DNA of 64,000 nucleotides, from NCBI RefSeq assembly GCF_036240795.1, contig NZ_CP108454.1, positions 6,880,001-6,944,000 of the forward strand. The letters run 5' to 3'. Below are positions 59,224-64,000 of this stretch, piece by piece. Every line of letters starts with the position of its first letter. Position 1 is the first letter of the stretch. The position numbers and the translations under genes are program-made. Source of the DNA: Streptomyces sp. NBC_01268. GTDB lineage: Bacteria > Actinomycetota > Actinomycetes > Streptomycetales > Streptomycetaceae. Under the pieces are notes generated by a model. The model worked only from the letters and a program-made list of their open reading frames with translations, made no database searches and was not told the origin of the DNA.

Positions 59224-59762
59224 TGACGGCCTCCTTCGGGTGGGGGCCGGCCGGTGCCGGGGCGCCGGCCCCGGCCGCACCGCGGGCCGCGCCCGCGCCC
59301 GCCCGGCTCGTGCTGCCGTCCCCGAACGGCTCCACGATCGCGGTGGAGGCCGCGGCCGGCCGAGCCAGCGTGGTCGCCGCCCCGCTGCGCCACCGCACGG
59401 CCGTCGCCCGCCGGCTCGCCGCGCGCGGCCACGGCTCCGCCGAGCGCCCCCTCGGGGCCGTGGCCTCCGGCGAACGCCGGCCGGACGGCTCGCTGCGCCC
59501 CGCCCCGGCGGACGTGCTGGGCGCGGGCGCGGTCCTCGCCGCGCTGCGTGCCGCCGGGCCGCACATACTGACGCCCGAGGCGACCGCGGCGGCCACGCCG
59601 TGGGACGCCACGGAGGACCCGGCCGCCGCCTTGCGGGGCTGCGACTCGGGCCGTGAACTGTACGCGTACGGCTGTCCGCAGGACGGGGAGGTGGCCGCCG
59701 CGATCGACTCCTCGGCCACCGTCCCCGTCCTGGTGGACGGCGCATTCCAGGAGGCACCATGA
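59223..59762 (+). CDS. Shortened ComB-like (2-phosphosulfolactate phosphatase family) protein
   Basis: This 179-aa protein matches the C-terminal two thirds of ComB: LVLPSPNGSTIA, then a long central region and the terminal CDSGRELYAYGCPQDGEVAAAIDSSATVPVLVDGAF. Full ComB proteins are about 230 aa and carry an N-terminal strand with a DVLRAT-type motif, which is absent here. The ATG overlaps the ABC-F stop (TGATG), so the missing part is not upstream. Either the protein has lost phosphatase activity or the boundaries differ. Operon partners suggest no coenzyme M role. Confidence 0.8.
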   Translation: MTASFGWGPAGAGAPAPAAPRAAPAPARLVLPSPNGSTIAVEAAAGRASVVAAPLRHRTAVARRLAARGHGSAERPLGAVASGERRPDGSLRPAPADVLGAGAVLAALRAAGPHILTPEATAAATPWDATEDPAAALRGCDSGRELYAYGCPQDGEVAAAIDSSATVPVLVDGAFQEAP

Positions 59763-60166
59763 CCGACGACGCCCGCGTGACCCGCCTGATCGGGATGCTC
59801 GACGACCTCGAAGCCGACGTCGACGAGACCATCGACCTCGCCGACGCCATCGCCGCCTCCGGCGACCTCGGCCTGCTCCCGCGCCTGGAGTCCGAGCTCG
59901 ACCGCGCGCTCGCCGACCGCAACGCCTACGCCCGCGAGCTCCTCGGCGGCGTCATCGCGGCCCTCGGCGGCGCCGACCGCCTGCCGGTCCTGATCCGCGC
60001 CTCCGCCGTCGACCTGGGCGACGACCAGGACGGCCTGGCCGCCGAGATCGTCGACCTGGTCCAGGCCGACCCGAACACCGCCCGCAAGCTGCTCCAGCCG
60101 CTGACGGAGGACGACGACCTGACGGTCGCGAACCGGGCGGACTGGGCGCTGCGCTTCGTTCCGTAA
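59759..60166 (+). CDS. HEAT-repeat-like hypothetical protein
   Basis: This 135-aa acidic, all-helical protein has repeated Leu/Ala helices (TRLIGMLDDLEADVD, DLGLLPRLESELDRAL, ARELLGGVIAALGG, RLPVLIRASAVD). It looks like a short HEAT/ARM-type scaffold. There is no signal peptide or catalytic motif. It is fused in translation to the previous gene by ATGA (59759-59762). I do not recognise a family. Confidence 0.75.
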   Translation: MTDDARVTRLIGMLDDLEADVDETIDLADAIAASGDLGLLPRLESELDRALADRNAYARELLGGVIAALGGADRLPVLIRASAVDLGDDQDGLAAEIVDLVQADPNTARKLLQPLTEDDDLTVANRADWALRFVP

Positions 60167-60186
60167 CCCTCCGCCATCCGGTGACA

Positions 60187-60226
60187 CGCCGACGGGGCCC
60201 GGCCGCACGGCCGGGCCCCGTCGGCG
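60187..60226. terminator. Very strong bidirectional terminator before tex
   Basis: An 18-bp perfect stem (60187-60204 with 60209-60226), closed by the tetraloop GCAC, lies between convergent genes. Confidence 0.9.
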
Positions 60227-60232
60227 TTCACG

Positions 60233-62638
<2,406 letters not shown>

Positions 62639-62722
62639 GATGTCCGACCCGCCTTCTCGTGCCTCTGGGTTGCGCATGCATTCTGCCCCGTCGCTCACCC
62701 GTACGCGGCAACCGACCCGCCC

Positions 62723-62760
62723 CGGCCGGTGTCGGCCGGTGTCGGCCGGTGTCGACCGGG
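62723..62760. repeat. Tandem 10-nt repeat GTCGGCCGGT
   Basis: About three and a half copies with one degenerate last unit (GTCGACCGGG) occupy the short intergenic region between tex and the SCO6745-family gene. Confidence 0.85.
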
Positions 62761-62765
62761 GCCGG

Positions 62766-63629
62766 TCAGGCCTTTCCGGTCAGGTCGGCAGGGAACGCGC
62801 CGGCGCCCGCCGCCACCACCAGGAAGCCCTTCGCCAGTTCGGTGAGCCGGGCCACCCCGTCCGCGCCCAGGCGCTCGTACGGGGCCGCGTCCAGGCGGTC
62901 CGTCTCGTCCTCCAGGGCCTCGCGCAGCGCCACGCCCGCGCCGGTGAGCCCGCCCTCGGCGTCGAGCAGCCCGCGCTCGCGCAGCCGCTCCACGGCCGCG
63001 TCCCAGTCGGCGCGGCGCCAGCCCCGGGTGCCGAGGATCCAGCGGGGGCTCATGCCCTTGCCGGTGGCGGTGTGGCTGACGAGCGCCTCCACCGGGTCGA
63101 GCCCGGCGGACAGCAGGGCCGTCAGGTGCCCGTCGCCGCGGTGCTCGCGCAGCAGCGTCGACGCGTGCCACAGGCGCAGGTGCGGGGCGTCCGGGACGGG
63201 CAGGTCGGCGTTGCCGGAGTACAGCGGGCGGGCGTGCCGGGTGCAGCCCTCGGCGGCACGCAGCGCGAGCTCGGCCGCCTCGGCCATCTCCGGGGAGGCG
63301 AGGGCCTCGGCGCCGAGCAGCCGGTTCAGGGTGGTGTCCATCGCCCGCAGCCGGGCGTCGAGCACGGCGGCGGGGGAGGCGGACTCCCAGACGCCCGGCA
63401 GATGCAGGGCGAGCAGCTCGTGGTGGTAGTTGTAGAAGGTCGCGGCGACGGTCCCGGCCCCCACGGCGCCGAGCGGGGCACTGCGCGCGGCCAGCCGCAT
63501 CGCGGTCGCGTCCTCGATGCCGAGCTCCTTGAACTCCCTGTCCAGGTCGGGCGAGAAGAACAGCGTCGCGTGCAGCAGGTTCATCGGGTGGGCGCAGCGG
63601 CGGCCCGCGCGGGGCGGCAGGTTCGTCAT
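62766..63629 (-). CDS. SCO6745 family protein
   Basis: This 287-aa all-helical protein shows the family phrase AHPMNLLHATLFFSPDLDREFKELG. Further features are FYNYHHELLA, the LRLWHASTLLREHRGDGH segment, and the C-terminal winged-helix-like part (GWRRADWDAAVERLRERGLLD). Related proteins are widespread in Streptomyces and of unknown function; the C-terminus resembles a MarR-type domain. ATG 63629 has AAGG 8 nt upstream and a TetR-like palindrome just beyond. The ATG is preferred over GTG 63638. Confidence 0.87.
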   Translation of the reverse strand: MTNLPPRAGRRCAHPMNLLHATLFFSPDLDREFKELGIEDATAMRLAARSAPLGAVGAGTVAATFYNYHHELLALHLPGVWESASPAAVLDARLRAMDTTLNRLLGAEALASPEMAEAAELALRAAEGCTRHARPLYSGNADLPVPDAPHLRLWHASTLLREHRGDGHLTALLSAGLDPVEALVSHTATGKGMSPRWILGTRGWRRADWDAAVERLRERGLLDAEGGLTGAGVALREALEDETDRLDAAPYERLGADGVARLTELAKGFLVVAAGAGAFPADLTGKA

Positions 63630-63640
63630 GCCGCGCACCT

Positions 63641-63656
63641 TACCTACCGGTCGGTA
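63641..63656. promoter_or_regulatory. Imperfect palindrome TACCTACCGGTCGGTA
   Basis: The central ACCGGT and outer TACC/GGTA are symmetric, with one mismatched pair. It lies 12 nt upstream of the SCO6745-family start, where a TetR-type repressor would act. Confidence 0.5.
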
Positions 63657-63860
63657 CGGAGGGAACGCCGGGACCGGCCATGGTGTGCGACCCCGGGGCG
63701 CGGGAGTCGGCGCATCCGCCGCCGGGGCGTCGGGCGTCGGGGCGCGCGAGGCCGAGGCGCGGGCCGCCGCGGCGCAGCCGAGGCCGCGGCCCGCCGCGAC
63801 GGCAGGAAAGGTGGGGTATCCGTCATTGCGGCCGTCCCCGGCCGGGCGAAGGATGGGGCC

Positions 63861-64000
63861 ATGCCGCAGCGACCCGTCCTCGTCGTCCTCTTCGACGACG
63901 TGCAGAGCCTCGACGTCACCGGCCCGGTGGAGGTCTTCGCCGGGGCCGGCCGCGCGGCGGGCGTCCCGGACGCCTATCCCGTCCGCACCGCTTCGCTCGA
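63861..64000 (+). CDS. DJ-1/PfpI-type regulator, N-terminal part cut by window edge
   Basis: The first 46 residues are seen. PVLVVLFDDVQSLDVTGPVEVFAGAGRAAGV is the start of the class I glutaminase-like (DJ-1/PfpI) domain found in GlxA-type AraC regulators. A GAAGGA site precedes the ATG by 8 nt. Whether an AraC domain follows cannot be seen. The 200 nt to the left hold no other gene. Confidence 0.8.
   Translation, partial: MPQRPVLVVLFDDVQSLDVTGPVEVFAGAGRAAGVPDAYPVRTASL

Noticed and set aside
63644..63919. A 91-codon minus-strand frame near the right end
   Set aside because: It overlaps the DJ-1-type gene and the operator-like palindrome, and consists mainly of Arg/Pro/Ala low complexity.

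Overview
The window is about 64 kb of very GC-rich DNA. Genes are densely packed on both strands, many start at GTG, and many start codons lie only 6-8 nt after a TAnnnT -10 box. The gene content (SsgA-like and WhiB-like proteins, WhiJ/AbaA/DUF397 modules, MpaB-type and SCO6745-type families, class F sortase, CebE-type sugar uptake) points to a Streptomyces or a close relative. It looks like chromosomal core-flanking DNA. I see no phage, transposase, integrase, CRISPR array or rRNA, one tRNA (Leu, anticodon GAG), and both window ends cut through genes.

Layout. 0-6 kb: a dienelactone-hydrolase-like gene cut by the left edge, fdhD, a stand-alone KAS III, a secreted HENAG-repeat protein paired with a class F sortase, and a DUF2254 membrane protein. 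6-10 kb: tRNA-Leu, a methyltransferase, a first regulatory module (anti-sigma-type ATPase facing a DUF5753 HTH protein plus DUF397) and a second methyltransferase. 10-19 kb: M64 metallopeptidase, GH4 glycosidase, Tat-exported flavoenzyme, YchJ, and an MFS exporter with a cytoplasmic C-terminal domain. 19-21 kb: divergent LigC ligase and LigD-type polymerase/primase. 21-25 kb: a TetR-hydrolase pair sharing an operator motif, IclR, WhiB, and acyl-ACP desaturase with a repeat-rich promoter. 25-31 kb: a second WhiJ/DUF397/ATPase module whose ATPase gene carries a TTA codon, ABC-F ATPase, SsgA-like protein, CDGSH ferredoxin-like protein and a BNR-repeat exoprotein. 31-34 kb: YciI, endonuclease V, VOC protein, enoyl-reductase-like protein.

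34-40 kb is one beta-oxidation operon (CaiB/AMACR-like, acyl-CoA dehydrogenase, thiolase, FadB) with a MerR gene converging on its end. 40-45 kb holds a lipoprotein, a small membrane protein, a secreted sphingomyelinase, an orphan F0 b-subunit-like protein and an MpaB-type oxygenase. 45-51 kb is a beta-glucoside locus: LacI regulator, solute-binding lipoprotein, two permeases and a GH1 glucosidase, with a perfect 18-bp operator. 51-56 kb is a secreted peptidase group (M1, S15, M14). 56-64 kb: D-amino-acid oxidase, ABC-F with a shortened ComB-like protein and a helical partner, Tex, an SCO6745-family protein, and a DJ-1/PfpI-type gene cut by the right edge.

How the parts work together. Three themes recur. 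Two mirrored WhiJ-type modules, WhiB and SsgA-like genes suggest developmental control, and a bldA-type TTA codon falls inside one module. Nutrient capture is represented by the beta-glucoside locus, the secreted peptidases and the beta-oxidation operon. Regulation is mostly local: palindromes beside TetR, LacI, MerR and XRE genes, and strong hairpins between convergent genes. All functions are inferred from sequence patterns and family knowledge; no database search was possible.
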